A stretch of DNA of 64,000 nt from Janthinobacterium sp. SUN073 (GCF_030397665.1 NZ_JAPUBT010000011.1:124001-188000); one strand, 5' to 3'. Shown: positions 41,927-50,884, counted from the stretch's first letter. The notes: generated from the letters alone by a model not told the origin. Made by a program: numbers and translations.

Positions 41927-43362
41927 AAGCACTGATCTTCATCACAGCCCTGGGCCTGGCTGGCTGCACCAGCGTCGGCAGCGACTTCCAGCGCCCGAAC
42001 AACGATCTGGGACAGCAATGGCGCCAGGCGCAGGATGCCCGTTTCGCCGCGCAGCAGGATGGCGCCATCGAGCAGCGCTGGTGGGACAGCTTTGGCGACG
42101 CGACTTTATCCTCCCTGCTGCAGCGCGCCGCCGGCGCCAACCTCGACGTGCTGGCGGCAAGCAGCCGCCTGGAACAGAGCCGCGCCGCGCGCGGTGTGGC
42201 CGGCGCCGCGCAAGGCCCGTCCCTGGGCGCGAATGGCAGCTATGGCCGTGCGCGCAACAGCGAACAAGGCTTGAGCGACCCGTCGCGCAACAACGGCCAG
42301 GCCGCCTACAGCCTGTGGCAAAGCAATCTCGACGCGGCCTGGGAACTGGACCTGTGGGGCCGCGTGCGGCGCGAAGTGGAAGCGGCTGACGCGCGCGTCG
42401 ACGTGGCGCTGGAAACGCAGCGCGGCGTGCTGCTGGCCGTGCTGGCCGAGACGGCGCGCGACTACATCGAGCTGCGCGGCGCGCAGCAGACCCTGGCCAT
42501 CACACAGCAACTGCTCGATATCGCCCGCCATACATTGAACCTGACGCGCATCCGCCTGCGCGAAGGCGCGGCGACGCAGCTCGACGAAGCCGAGGCGGCG
42601 GCCCATGTGGCCACCATCGAATCGCGCCTGCCGCCGTTGCAGCAGCGCGAAGCGCGCCTGGGCAATGCCCTCGCCCTCTTGCTGGCGCTGCCGCCGCAGT
42701 CGCTGCGGGCGGAACTGGCGGAGGGCAAGGACATTCCGGCCGTGGCGATGCAAGTGCAACTGGGCGTGCCCAGCAGCCTTGCCGAGCGGCGGCCCGACAT
42801 CCGCCGCGCCGAAGCGCAGCTGCACGCGGCCACTGCCGCCATCGGCGTGGCGCAAGGCGATTTTTATCCGCGCATCACGCTCTCGGGCAGCGTCGGCCTG
42901 CAAGCGATGCAGCTGTCCGATATCGGCTGGGACGCCAGGCGCTTTGCCTTCGGCCCCGGCTTCAGCGTGCCCCTGTTCGATGGCGGCCGCCTGCGCGGCA
43001 ACTTGCAATTGCGCGAGGCGCAGCAGCAGGAAGCGGCCATCGCCTACCGCCAGACGGTGCTGGCCGCCTGGCACGAGGTGGAGGATGCGCTATCTGGCTA
43101 CCAGGCCAACGCCCGCCGCCAGGCCAGCCTCGATGAAGCCGTCAAACAGGGACGCCGCGCGCTGGGCAGCGCGGAACTGCAATACCGCCAGGGCGGCACG
43201 GACTTGCTCAACGTGCTGCATGTGCAAAACACCTTATTGAACAACGAAGCGGCGCTGGTCGACAGCCGCGCCACCGCGTCGCTGTCGCTGGTCCAGGTCT
43301 ACAAGGCGCTGGGCGGCGGCTGGCAAGCCTTTTCAACCACCTCGCAAGGAAGCACGCCATGA
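41923..43362 (+). CDS. NodT-type efflux outer-membrane lipoprotein
   Basis: A protein of 479 aa. The short signal peptide ends in the lipobox LAGC (residues 9-12), then TSVGSDFQRP. OEP repeats follow, with LLQRAAGANLDVLAASSRLEQSRAARGVA near residue 65 and LAERRPDIRRAEAQLHAATAAIGVAQGDFYPRITLSG near residue 285, the family hallmark. It forms the outer-membrane channel of the MFS pump. It overlaps the adaptor gene upstream and the small hypothetical gene downstream by four bases each, which makes a five-gene unit if the LysR gene is counted. Confidence 0.93.
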   Translation: MKALIFITALGLAGCTSVGSDFQRPNNDLGQQWRQAQDARFAAQQDGAIEQRWWDSFGDATLSSLLQRAAGANLDVLAASSRLEQSRAARGVAGAAQGPSLGANGSYGRARNSEQGLSDPSRNNGQAAYSLWQSNLDAAWELDLWGRVRREVEAADARVDVALETQRGVLLAVLAETARDYIELRGAQQTLAITQQLLDIARHTLNLTRIRLREGAATQLDEAEAAAHVATIESRLPPLQQREARLGNALALLLALPPQSLRAELAEGKDIPAVAMQVQLGVPSSLAERRPDIRRAEAQLHAATAAIGVAQGDFYPRITLSGSVGLQAMQLSDIGWDARRFAFGPGFSVPLFDGGRLRGNLQLREAQQQEAAIAYRQTVLAAWHEVEDALSGYQANARRQASLDEAVKQGRRALGSAELQYRQGGTDLLNVLHVQNTLLNNEAALVDSRATASLSLVQVYKALGGGWQAFSTTSQGSTP

Positions 43363-43793
43363 AACCGAATCCCGCACATTTTTCCATCCACGACGTCAGC
43401 GACTTTCCCATTGTGCGCTTTCGCCCCGAAACGGCCGTCACCGGCTATGCCCCGCTGTGGGAAAACGACATGGACGCCCTGCTGCGCCACGGTGTACCGT
43501 TCGTCATGCTGTTCGAAGCGGAACGCAGCGACGAAGCGCACGTCGACCGCAAGCGGCGCGGCCTGTGGCTCAAGCACAACAAGGTGGCGCTGGCCGCCAT
43601 TTGCCGGGGTCTGGTATCGGTCGAGGCGGATGCGGAACAGCGCGCGCGCCTGCAGGCGATGGCAGCCGGCGCCATGAAAGCCTTCGGCATTCTGCAGGAG
43701 GTGGCGACCACGCGCGAACAGGCCGAGGCCCTGATGGTGTGGCTGCTCGGTAGCGGCCAGATGGCGCGGCCGCGCGCGGCGGACGTGTGGTAG
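43359..43793 (+). CDS. Small soluble protein of the efflux operon, unknown function
   Basis: A protein of 144 aa with no signal peptide or membrane helix. The central part, LLRHGVPFVMLFEAERSDEAHVDRKRRGLWLKHNKVALAAICRGLVSVEAD, predicts a strand-helix-strand core somewhat like SpoIIAA/STAS-type folds, but I cannot assign a family. A helix-rich C-terminus follows with ATTREQAEALMVWLLG. Its ATG overlaps the NodT stop codon, which implies co-expression and a role linked to the pump or its substrate. It is convergent with hmuV, with only four bases between the stop codons. Confidence 0.78.
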   Translation: MKPNPAHFSIHDVSDFPIVRFRPETAVTGYAPLWENDMDALLRHGVPFVMLFEAERSDEAHVDRKRRGLWLKHNKVALAAICRGLVSVEADAEQRARLQAMAAGAMKAFGILQEVATTREQAEALMVWLLGSGQMARPRAADVW

Positions 43794-43797
43794 CAAT

Positions 43798-44586
43798 CTA
43801 GGCGGCCCGGCGCACGGCGCTCCTGGCGGGGATGACGCACACGTCGCCATCGCTGCTGGTCGCCGTCGTCAGGGCGATGCCGTACAGCGCGGCCAGGGCG
43901 GGCACGGCACCGGCATCGCTGGCGATATCGGCCACCAGCTGGCCCGAACGCACCAGCAGCAGGCGCTCGAAGCCCAGCAAGGCGTGATTGATGTCGTGCA
44001 GGATGGCGATGACGGCGTGGCCGCGCGCGGCGCAAAACTGCTGCAAGCTGTCGAGCAAATCGAACTGCAGGCCGGGATCGAGCGCCGCCAGCGGTTCGTC
44101 GACGAGTATCAAGCCATCGCGCACATCCCACATCTGCGCGAAGATGCGCGCCAGCTGCACCCTGGCCTGCTCGCCACCGGACAGGGTATCCAGGCGGCGG
44201 CCCAGCAAATGCGCGGCGTGCGCCAGGGCGGCGGCGTCCTGCACGATCCGTTCCAGTTGCGGGTCGACCAGGCGCGCCACTCTTCCCAGGCCGATCACCA
44301 GCGCGCACTGCAATCCGAAGGCCACGCTCGATGCCTGTGGCAGGACGGCGCGCCGCAGGGCCAGTTCGGCCAGCGGCCACTGCGCCAGCGGCCGGCCCGC
44401 GAATATCACCTGGCCCGCCTGCGGATGCAATTCGCGCGCCATCAGTTTCAACAAGGTCGACTTGCCCGCGCCGCTGGGACCAAGGATGGCGATGCGCTCG
44501 CCCGGCACCACGCGCACGTTGAAGGGGCCGAAATACTGCTGGCCCAGTTGCGTGGTGGCGAAGGATAGTTCCAGTATGGGTGTCAT
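43798..44586 (-). CDS. hmuV: Heme ABC transporter ATP-binding protein HmuV
   Basis: A protein of 262 aa with all ABC motifs: Walker A GPSGAGKST at residues 36-44, Q-loop LPQASSV, signature LSGGEQARVQLAR near residue 147, Walker B GLILVDEP near residue 172, and the switch His in ILHDINHA. The last residues carry an extra Arg/Ala-rich tail. It powers import of heme across the inner membrane with the HmuU permease. The ATG at 44586 lies eight bases after the HmuU stop. It is the last gene of the minus-strand operon hmuS-hmuT-hmuU-hmuV. Confidence 0.92.
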   Translation of the reverse strand: MTPILELSFATTQLGQQYFGPFNVRVVPGERIAILGPSGAGKSTLLKLMARELHPQAGQVIFAGRPLAQWPLAELALRRAVLPQASSVAFGLQCALVIGLGRVARLVDPQLERIVQDAAALAHAAHLLGRRLDTLSGGEQARVQLARIFAQMWDVRDGLILVDEPLAALDPGLQFDLLDSLQQFCAARGHAVIAILHDINHALLGFERLLLVRSGQLVADIASDAGAVPALAALYGIALTTATSSDGDVCVIPARSAVRRAA

Positions 44587-44594
44587 GTTCACCT

Positions 44595-45647
44595 CTAGGC
44601 GCTGGCGTGGCGGAAACGCCGCAACAGCATCAGGAAAAATGGCCCGCCCAGCAAGGCCGTGAAGATGCCGACAGGGACTTCCGCGGGAATGGCAACCGTG
44701 CGCGCCAGGGTATCGGCCAACAGCAACAGCAAGCCGCCCATCAGCATCGCCAGCGGCAATACCTTGCGCTGGTCGGCGCCCAGCCAGGTGCGCACCAGGT
44801 GCGGCGCGATCAGGCCGATGAAGCCGATGCCGCCGCACCATGCGACGGCAAAGCCCGTCAGCACGGCCACCAGCACGATCACCTGCGTGCGCAAGCGGCC
44901 CACGTCGACGCCCACATGCAGGGCTTGCGCTTCGCCCAGCGCCAGCGCGTTCAATGAACGCATCAGGAAACGCGTGGCCCACAGCGCGCCGGCCAGCACC
45001 AGCAGCAAAGCCACCACCTGGCGCCAGCTGCCCGCCGACAGCGAACCCAATGTCCAGAAAGTCAGGGTGCGCAACTGGTCGTCGCTGGCCAGGTAGATAC
45101 ACAGGCCCATGACGGCCACCGTGATGGCGTTCAGCGCCACGCCCGTCAGCAGCAGGCCGACGATGGAGCCTGGCGTGGCCCAGCGGGCAACCCGGTCGAG
45201 CAGCACGCAAATGAGCATGGCGCCGGCAAACGCGGCCCCCGGCAGCAGCCACACGCGCAGCTCGGGCGCCACGTGCAGGCTGGCGGCGAAGACGATGGTG
45301 GCCGCGCCCGCGCAGGCGGCGCCGCTGCTCACGCCCAGCAACCCCGGGTCGGCCAGCGGATTGCGAAACAACCCTTGCGTCAGGCCGCCGGCCAGCGCCA
45401 GCGCGGCGCCGATCAGGATGGCAAACAGGGCGCGCGGCAAACGGATATGCCACAGCACATAGGCGCCACCGGACAGCGCCGCGTCGCCAGATTGAAATGG
45501 CGCCAGCCAGTCGGCCAGGGCCACCGGCACGGCACCCGCCTGCACGGCGATCAGCAAGCCGCAAAGCAATGCGGCGGCCAGCAGCCCGCCAGCGCTCCAG
45601 TGTGGCAAACGCCAGGACTCTGCCGGCGTCATCGCGCGCACGTTCAT
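44595..45647 (-). CDS. hmuU: Heme ABC transporter permease HmuU
   Basis: A protein of 350 aa of the FecCD permease family with about ten helices. Signature segments are WHIRLPRALFAILIGAALALAGGLTQGLFRNPLADPGLLGVSSGA near residue 68 and AWCGGIGFIGLIAPHLVRTWLGADQRKVLPLAMLMGG near residue 260. This matches BtuC/HmuU-type heme permeases. The ATG at 45647 overlaps the HmuT stop codon; a second in-frame ATG at 45632 is possible. It forms the inner-membrane channel of the heme importer. Confidence 0.93.
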   Translation of the reverse strand: MNVRAMTPAESWRLPHWSAGGLLAAALLCGLLIAVQAGAVPVALADWLAPFQSGDAALSGGAYVLWHIRLPRALFAILIGAALALAGGLTQGLFRNPLADPGLLGVSSGAACAGAATIVFAASLHVAPELRVWLLPGAAFAGAMLICVLLDRVARWATPGSIVGLLLTGVALNAITVAVMGLCIYLASDDQLRTLTFWTLGSLSAGSWRQVVALLLVLAGALWATRFLMRSLNALALGEAQALHVGVDVGRLRTQVIVLVAVLTGFAVAWCGGIGFIGLIAPHLVRTWLGADQRKVLPLAMLMGGLLLLLADTLARTVAIPAEVPVGIFTALLGGPFFLMLLRRFRHASA

Positions 45648-46582
45648 GCCGCCATGGCTTGCGCAAACGCGGCGTCCAGGTCGGCCAGCGCCTGCGGCAT
45701 GCGCGGGCCAAAGCCCAGCAGCAGCATGGCTTCCTGCGAGACGATGCGGTGCTTGCGCCCGGCCGGCGTCTGCGCCAGTCCTGGCAGTTTCAAGATGCCG
45801 TCCACGCCGCCCGAAGCCTTCAAGCCCTGGTCCGTGACGAGCACGATGTCGGGCCGCGCGGCGATCACGGCTTCCGGCGTGAGCGGTTTGTAGCCGGAAA
45901 ATCCGCCCTGCCCGCCCATCACATTGACGGCGCCCGCATACGCGAGCATGGCGTCGGCGCCCGTCTCGCGCCCGCCCACCATCACCTGGTTCGGCGCATG
46001 GGCGAGGATGAACAGCACGCGCACGGCTGATGGTACCGGTGATTGGCTGCGCTGGCGCACCTTGGCCAAGGCGCCGTTCCACTGCTGTTGCAAGGCTTGC
46101 GCCAGGCGCGCAGCCGGATCGGGCCGGCCCGTGATCTGGCCCACCTGTTTCACGCGCTCGAGCAAGCCTTCGAATTTGTTATTCGCATTCAGCACCGCCA
46201 CCGGCACGCCCGCGTCGCGCACCTGACGCAGCACCGCTTGCGGCCCCGCCTCCTCGGTGGCGATCAGCTGCGTGGGGGCCAGCGACAGCACGCCCTCGGC
46301 CGACAAGGTGCGCGCATAACCCACCTGCGGCAGTTGTTGCGCCACGGCCGGATACAGCGAGGTGGTATCGACGCCCACCAGTTCGCCCTGCGCCTCGAGC
46401 GCATAGACGATTTCCGTCAGGGCACCGCCCACGCTGACGATGCGCCGCGCTTTCGCCACAGGTTTACCCGCGTCGGACACTGCGGCCAGCACCTGCATCG
46501 GCGCGGCCAGCGCCAGCGCTCCCGCTCCCATTTTTTTCAGCGCGATGCGGCGCGCCACGCTGGCGGCGATCATGCGGCGCAT
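45644..46582 (-). CDS. hmuT: Heme-binding periplasmic protein HmuT
   Basis: A protein of 312 aa. The N-terminus MRRMIAASVARRIALKKMGAGALALAAPMQVLA is a twin-Arg-rich signal that may use Tat or Sec. The mature part is a cluster III (TroA-like) binding protein, with RRIVSVGGALTEIVYALEAQGELVGVDTTSLYP, typical of HmuT/PhuT, and ILAHAPNQVMVGGRETGADAML. It passes heme from the periplasm to HmuUV. AGGAGG eight bases upstream supports the ATG at 46582. It overlaps the hmuS stop codon by 13 bases. Confidence 0.93.
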   Translation of the reverse strand: MRRMIAASVARRIALKKMGAGALALAAPMQVLAAVSDAGKPVAKARRIVSVGGALTEIVYALEAQGELVGVDTTSLYPAVAQQLPQVGYARTLSAEGVLSLAPTQLIATEEAGPQAVLRQVRDAGVPVAVLNANNKFEGLLERVKQVGQITGRPDPAARLAQALQQQWNGALAKVRQRSQSPVPSAVRVLFILAHAPNQVMVGGRETGADAMLAYAGAVNVMGGQGGFSGYKPLTPEAVIAARPDIVLVTDQGLKASGGVDGILKLPGLAQTPAGRKHRIVSQEAMLLLGFGPRMPQALADLDAAFAQAMAA

Positions 46583-47664
46583 AGTTCGCCCTCCTGCACG
46601 ACGCGCTCGACGATGTGGCGCCATTCGCACAGCTCATGCACGCCCGGCTTGCGTTCGCCGAAGAACATGACGATGGTGTCGCCCCTGGCGTCGAACAGTT
46701 CCACCGACGTCACCAGGCCATCGACCGTGGGCTTTTTTACCACCCAGGCGCTGGCGATATGGTCTTCGCGCAAATGCAGGTTGAAGCGCGTGTCGAGGAC
46801 ATTGATCCATGGCCCCATCACGGCGATCTTGTGCACGGGACCCGAATGGATCTGGATCATGCCGGCATTGCCGACGAAGGCCATGATGGACACTTTTTCG
46901 AGGGCGGCATCGTTGAGCAGGTCGAGCACGCAGGATTTGTCGATCTGCTGCACGAAGCGCGCCTCGGCCAGGCGCAGGCCCTGCAGGCGCGAGACCGCAT
47001 ATTTTTTCAGCACGGTGAAAAATTCATGTGTGTCGCGCAAATCGGCCCAGGCGGCGCGAAAACCGGCCACGTCGATCTGCGCGTCGGGCAGTTCGGCCGG
47101 CGGGGCCGCCGGTGCCGTCACGGCAATGCCGGCCGCCTGGTTCGCGTCGGCAAAATGCGTCACCAGCGCGTCATAGGCGGCCAGGTCGCTTTGCGGCTTG
47201 AGGAAAATCTTGTGCACGGCGTGGCCGGCCGCATCGAAGAATTGCAGGCTGCGCTGCACTTCCTTCTCACCCATCTCCCGAACGGCAAAGCCATGCGCCC
47301 AGTGGCGGTAAAACACGCGCAAGTCGATGTCGCCACCGAGCACCAGGCCCACATGGTTGTTGTGACTGGCCTTGCGATAGACGCCCGTCTTTTCATGCAC
47401 GCACGAGGCGTTGCGCGTCAGCGCCATGACTTCGCCCAGCGGTTCCAGCGCGCCGATGATGGCGGGCCAGTCGGCCTGCAGGCGCACGGCGCCCAGCAAG
47501 GCGCCATCGGCCAGCGACAGGCCCGCATGCGCGGCGATCAGCTCGCCTTCGGCTATGCCCAGTTCCTCGGCGATGTCGCGGTGGCGGGCCTTCTTTTCGC
47601 GGCGCAGGCGGGAAAATTCGCTGGCGACCAGTTCGGTATTGCAAATGGGGAACGTGCTCGACAC
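46570..47664 (-). CDS. hmuS: Hemin-degrading factor HmuS
   Basis: A protein of 364 aa with two HmuS/ChuS-like repeats. Landmarks are VMALTRNASCVHEKTGVYRKASHNNHVGLVLGGDIDLRVFYRHW near residue 90 and GNAGMIQIHSGPVHKIAVMGPWINVLDTRFNLHLRED near residue 265. ChuS-type proteins bind heme in the cytoplasm and either degrade it or hand it on. I use the GTG at 47664, which has AAAGGAG five bases upstream. A Fur box lies 76-94 bp upstream. It is the first gene of the heme operon; no outer-membrane heme receptor gene is adjacent. Confidence 0.92.
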   Translation of the reverse strand: MSSTFPICNTELVASEFSRLRREKKARHRDIAEELGIAEGELIAAHAGLSLADGALLGAVRLQADWPAIIGALEPLGEVMALTRNASCVHEKTGVYRKASHNNHVGLVLGGDIDLRVFYRHWAHGFAVREMGEKEVQRSLQFFDAAGHAVHKIFLKPQSDLAAYDALVTHFADANQAAGIAVTAPAAPPAELPDAQIDVAGFRAAWADLRDTHEFFTVLKKYAVSRLQGLRLAEARFVQQIDKSCVLDLLNDAALEKVSIMAFVGNAGMIQIHSGPVHKIAVMGPWINVLDTRFNLHLREDHIASAWVVKKPTVDGLVTSVELFDARGDTIVMFFGERKPGVHELCEWRHIVERVVQEGELCAA

Positions 47665-47739
47665 GGTGTCTCCTTTCAAGGCGAACACTGGCTGGCATGC
47701 GGAGGGCTGGCTGGTGGTGGGGGAATCTTGAAGTCAATT

Positions 47740-47758
47740 ATAAATGAGAATCATTCGC
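47740..47758. promoter_or_regulatory. Fur box of the hmuSTUV operon
   Basis: The 19-mer ATAAATGAGAATCATTCGC matches the Fur consensus GATAATGATAATCATTATC at 13 positions, including the central AATGA-N-AATCATT core. It sits directly upstream of hmuS, where iron repression is expected. Confidence 0.75.
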
Positions 47759-47776
47759 AATCAAGACTTTATGTGC

Positions 47777-47813
47777 AAAAAAAAGCGCCGCGACAGGAAA
47801 CCCGTCGCGGCGC
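47777..47813 (-). terminator. Intrinsic terminator of the EamA transporter gene
   Basis: On the minus strand GCGCCGCGAC / GTCGCGGCGC form a 10-bp stem with a 9-base loop, followed by eight T residues. It ends the transcript of the gene at 47860 and separates it from the hmu operon. Confidence 0.9.
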
Positions 47814-47859
47814 CAAAGGAGACCGATCGATACAGCCGATCAGTTCAGGAAAAACAGGA

Positions 47860-48759
47860 TCAGGCGCTGGCCTGCACGCCCGGCATGGCTGCCGGCTTGG
47901 CAGTGGGCCGCTGCGCCAGCAAGACGACGGCGGCCAGCACCATGGCGCCGCCGAGCAATTGCGTGCCGCTGACGGATTCTTTCAGCATGGTCACGCCGAA
48001 CGCCATCGTGATCACAGGTTCAAACGTGGAAATAATGGATGCCTTGGCCGCGCCGATTTGCGCCACGCCGGCAAAGAAGGCGGCAATCGCGATGGCCGTC
48101 GAGAACAGGGCAATGGCGCTGACGGCCAGCCAGCCCGTCGGCGTGCCCGGAAAGGCCACACCTTGCCACAGGGCAATCGCAGTATTCGACAGGCCAGCCG
48201 TGCCCAGGATCACCACGCAAGCGGCCAATGGGTGAATATTCTCGCGGCTTTTCGACAGGCTGTTGCCAAACAGGATGTACACGGCGTACACGCCGGCGGC
48301 CATCAATGCCAGCGCGATGCCGATGGGCTGGCCCTGCAGCTTGCCGCCCAGGGTGATGGCCATGCCGGCAATCGCCAGCGCCATCAGCACCAGCATGCGC
48401 CGGTCCAGCTTTTCCCAGCCCAGCGCCAGCGCCAGGATCGTCACCAGCACGGGATACACGTACAGCAACATGCCGCACAGGCCGCTGCTGGCATACATCA
48501 GGGCATTGAAATAGCCTTGCGACTGGGCCGTGTACATCAAGCCCATCAGCATGTAGCCGGCCAGCAGGCGGCCGCGCGGCAAGCGCCAGCCACCGAGCCA
48601 CACGAGCGGCAGCAACAGCATGGCGGCGATGACGAAACGCAAAGCAAGCATGGTCGACGGGTTGACCCCGGACGCATAGGCCGCCTTGGCAAACACTGCG
48701 GAACTGCCGAAACCGGCGGCCGACAGCAACACCAGCGCAACGGCGCGGCGATCAGACAT
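47860..48759 (-). CDS. EamA/DMT family transporter
   Basis: A protein of 299 aa with ten predicted helices in two EamA repeats. The first begins LVLLSAAGFGSSAVFAKAAYASGVNPSTMLALRFVIAA. The second contains FFAGVAQIGAAKASIISTFEPVITMAFGVTMLKESVSGTQLLGGAMVLAAVVLL, the conserved end of the family. Members export amino acids, nucleosides or other small metabolites; the substrate is unknown. The ATG at 48759 has AGAGG upstream. It is transcribed divergently from a GcvA-like LysR regulator, which probably controls it. A terminator follows. Confidence 0.9.
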   Translation of the reverse strand: MSDRRAVALVLLSAAGFGSSAVFAKAAYASGVNPSTMLALRFVIAAMLLLPLVWLGGWRLPRGRLLAGYMLMGLMYTAQSQGYFNALMYASSGLCGMLLYVYPVLVTILALALGWEKLDRRMLVLMALAIAGMAITLGGKLQGQPIGIALALMAAGVYAVYILFGNSLSKSRENIHPLAACVVILGTAGLSNTAIALWQGVAFPGTPTGWLAVSAIALFSTAIAIAAFFAGVAQIGAAKASIISTFEPVITMAFGVTMLKESVSGTQLLGGAMVLAAVVLLAQRPTAKPAAMPGVQASA

Positions 48760-48787
48760 GACTAAACCTCTTTGAGTACCCCTGGGC

Positions 48788-48816
48788 AAACCTGCTGCGT
48801 ATCGCGACGGTTTTCC
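48788..48816 (+). repeat. Short derivative of the foldback repeat, copy 4 (29 bp)
   Basis: AAACCTGCTGCG is joined almost directly to CGCGACGGTTTT, so only the two ends of the family remain and the internal part is missing. The flanks CCTGGGC and CCCAGG are complementary, so the whole (48782-48821) is a hairpin. It lies in the divergent region between the EamA gene and its LysR regulator. Confidence 0.65.
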
Positions 48817-49004
48817 CAGGCGTTGTAAATATTAATGCCAAGCAAGGCTGGAAGGTGATGCGTACGTGAAATACATGCGTGAATCCTATTGCGGGTCACT
48901 TCACGCAGTGACGGCATCATATTCGCTTGCGCAAAATGAAACAAACCAATATTCTTCACGGATAGACCGAATAATACTGAGGCTCAATTCCCTTGAAGAG
49001 TGCC

Positions 49005-49949
49005 ATGTCACGTCCCTTGCCCCCACTCGCCGCCCTGCACGCCTTCGAGGCGGCTGCCCGCCATGAAGGCTTCCAGCGCGCGGGCGAAGAATTGCACGTC
49101 TCGGCCGGCGCCATCGGCCACCACGTGAAACAGCTGGAAGCGTGGCTCGGCGTCGTGCTGTTCCAGCGCCTGCCGCGCGGCGTGGTGCTCACCAGCGCCG
49201 GCCAGCGCTATGCGGCCTCGCTGGGCCCCATCCTCAACCAACTGGCCGACGTCTCCGAGCAGGCCCGGCGCCAGGGCGATGACAAGGTGGTGACGGTGAC
49301 GGCCACCAGCTCGCTCGTCTCACGCTGGCTGATGCCGCGCCTGGGCCGGCTGCGCGACCGCTACCCGCAGATCGAACTGCGCGTGCTGGCCTCGATGCAC
49401 CCGGTCGACCTGGCGCGTGATGGCGTCGATGTGGCCATCCGCCTGGGACCGGGCCGCTATCCGGGCCTGAAAGTGGATTTACTCATGGAAGAATGGTTTT
49501 CCGCCGTCTGCAGCCCCGGCTTTCGCGCCAACGCGGCCAGCCTGCGCCAGCCCGCCGACCTGCTGCGCTATCCGCTGCTGCACGACGAACCGGAAGTGCA
49601 CCTGCCCGGCGAAATCGACTGGACGCGCTGGCTGCACAGCTGCGGCGTGCATTACAGCGGCAATAGCGGCAACAGCGGCGCGCGCTTTTCGCACACGTAT
49701 TTATGCCTGGACGCGGCCGCCAGCGGCCAAGGCGTGGCGATTGCCGCCAGCCCCCTGATCGGCGACGATTTAAGAGCGGGCCGCCTGGTGCGCGTGTTCG
49801 AACACGCGGTGCGCGGTCCCCACTGCTATTACCTGCTGCGCTCGCCCCAGGCGGAAACGCGGCCCCTCGTGCATGCATTCTGCGAATGGCTGATCGCCGA
49901 GGCGCGCGCCGACCAGGAAACCGTCTGGCCCACCGTGGAGAGCGCATGA
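49005..49949 (+). CDS. LysR-type regulator, GcvA-like
   Basis: A protein of 314 aa. The helix-turn-helix is PLAALHAFEAAARHEGFQRAGEELHVSAGAIGHHVKQLEAWLG in the first 50 residues, close to GcvA-type regulators. The effector domain contains SSLVSRWLMPRLGRLRDRYPQIELRV and DVAIRLGPGRYPGLKVDLLMEE. A small in-frame duplication gives YSGNSGNSGARFSH near residue 215. It is divergent from the EamA exporter gene, the usual place for its regulator. Its stop codon overlaps the next ATG. Confidence 0.9.
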   Translation: MSRPLPPLAALHAFEAAARHEGFQRAGEELHVSAGAIGHHVKQLEAWLGVVLFQRLPRGVVLTSAGQRYAASLGPILNQLADVSEQARRQGDDKVVTVTATSSLVSRWLMPRLGRLRDRYPQIELRVLASMHPVDLARDGVDVAIRLGPGRYPGLKVDLLMEEWFSAVCSPGFRANAASLRQPADLLRYPLLHDEPEVHLPGEIDWTRWLHSCGVHYSGNSGNSGARFSHTYLCLDAAASGQGVAIAASPLIGDDLRAGRLVRVFEHAVRGPHCYYLLRSPQAETRPLVHAFCEWLIAEARADQETVWPTVESA

Positions 49950-50293
49950 GTCGCCGCGAACTGGCGCGCAGCGCCGAATACATTGTCCAGCATGCGTATG
50001 AACAGGCCAGCGTGATCGCTGCCGATGGCCGGCAAGCCAGTCTGGGCGAGTTCTATGGCGACCCGGCCGTGGCCTTGATCGATATCCATGAGCAATGGTG
50101 CGCCGTGGCGGGCGAGGGATTGGTGCTGTGCCGGCTGGGACAGCCGTTCGGGCAGTGCTCGGCATATTTCCGCCAGCCAGGCGAAACAGTGTGGATCACG
50201 GACTTGCGGCAAACGGGACCGTTTGCGCTGGAATGGCAGGGCGAGGATGGCGCTTGGTCCGCCCTCGCCTTTGGATCGTGCGAAAAATTATAA
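49946..50293 (+). CDS. Hypothetical protein coupled to the LysR gene
   Basis: A protein of 115 aa without signal peptide or membrane helix. It has a short helical N-terminus ([20 protein letters not shown]) followed by strands such as [24 protein letters not shown] and [23 protein letters not shown], suggesting a small beta-sheet fold. I do not recognise it. The ATG overlaps the LysR stop codon, and its 3' end overlaps the convergent orn gene by six bases. Confidence 0.7.
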   Translation: MSRRELARSAEYIVQHAYEQASVIAADGRQASLGEFYGDPAVALIDIHEQWCAVAGEGLVLCRLGQPFGQCSAYFRQPGETVWITDLRQTGPFALEWQGEDGAWSALAFGSCEKL

Positions 50294-50884
50294 CTTGATG
50301 AAATTTTCGCGGTAGTACTTCAGCTCTTCGATCGACTCCAGGATATCGGCCAACGCCGTGTGCTTCTGGTGTTTCTTGAAGCCGGTGGCGATTTCCGGCT
50401 TCCAGCGCTTGCACAGCTCTTTGAGTGTCGATACGTCAACATTGCGATAGTGGAAGAACGCTTCCAGCTTCGGCATGCCGCGCACCATGAAGCGGCGGTC
50501 CTGGCCGATGGTGTTGCCGCACATGGGCGACTTGCCTGCCGGTACGTATTTCTTCAGGAACGCGATCAGTTCCGCTTCCGCCTGCGCTTCCGTCACGGTC
50601 GACGCTTTCACCTTGTCGATCAGGCCCGAGCGGCCGTGCGTGCCCTTGTTCCAGGCATCCATCTTGTTCAGGGTTTCATCCGACTGGTGGATCACGAACA
50701 CGGGGCCTTCGGCCAGCAGGTTCAAATGCATGTCCGTCACCACCACCGCCACTTCGATGATGCGGTCGGTATCGGGCTCCAGGCCCGTCATTTCCATGTC
50801 GACCCAGACCAGGTTCATCTCATTTGGACGTGCCGGGACAACGGATGCGGGGGTGGATGCAGTTAAGTCGGTCGCTTGTGACAT
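50288..50884 (-). CDS. orn: Oligoribonuclease
   Basis: A protein of 198 aa with the DEDDh exonuclease motifs: [27 protein letters not shown] (first Asp and Glu), then [16 protein letters not shown], and the final [14 protein letters not shown] with the catalytic His and Asp. It degrades short RNAs of two to five nucleotides, including pGpG from c-di-GMP turnover, which may matter for the Wsp system in this window. The N-terminus carries about 20 extra Ala/Ser/Thr residues relative to E. coli Orn. It is divergent from the M48 protease gene. Confidence 0.96.
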   Translation of the reverse strand: MSQATDLTASTPASVVPARPNEMNLVWVDMEMTGLEPDTDRIIEVAVVVTDMHLNLLAEGPVFVIHQSDETLNKMDAWNKGTHGRSGLIDKVKASTVTEAQAEAELIAFLKKYVPAGKSPMCGNTIGQDRRFMVRGMPKLEAFFHYRNVDVSTLKELCKRWKPEIATGFKKHQKHTALADILESIEELKYYRENFIKL

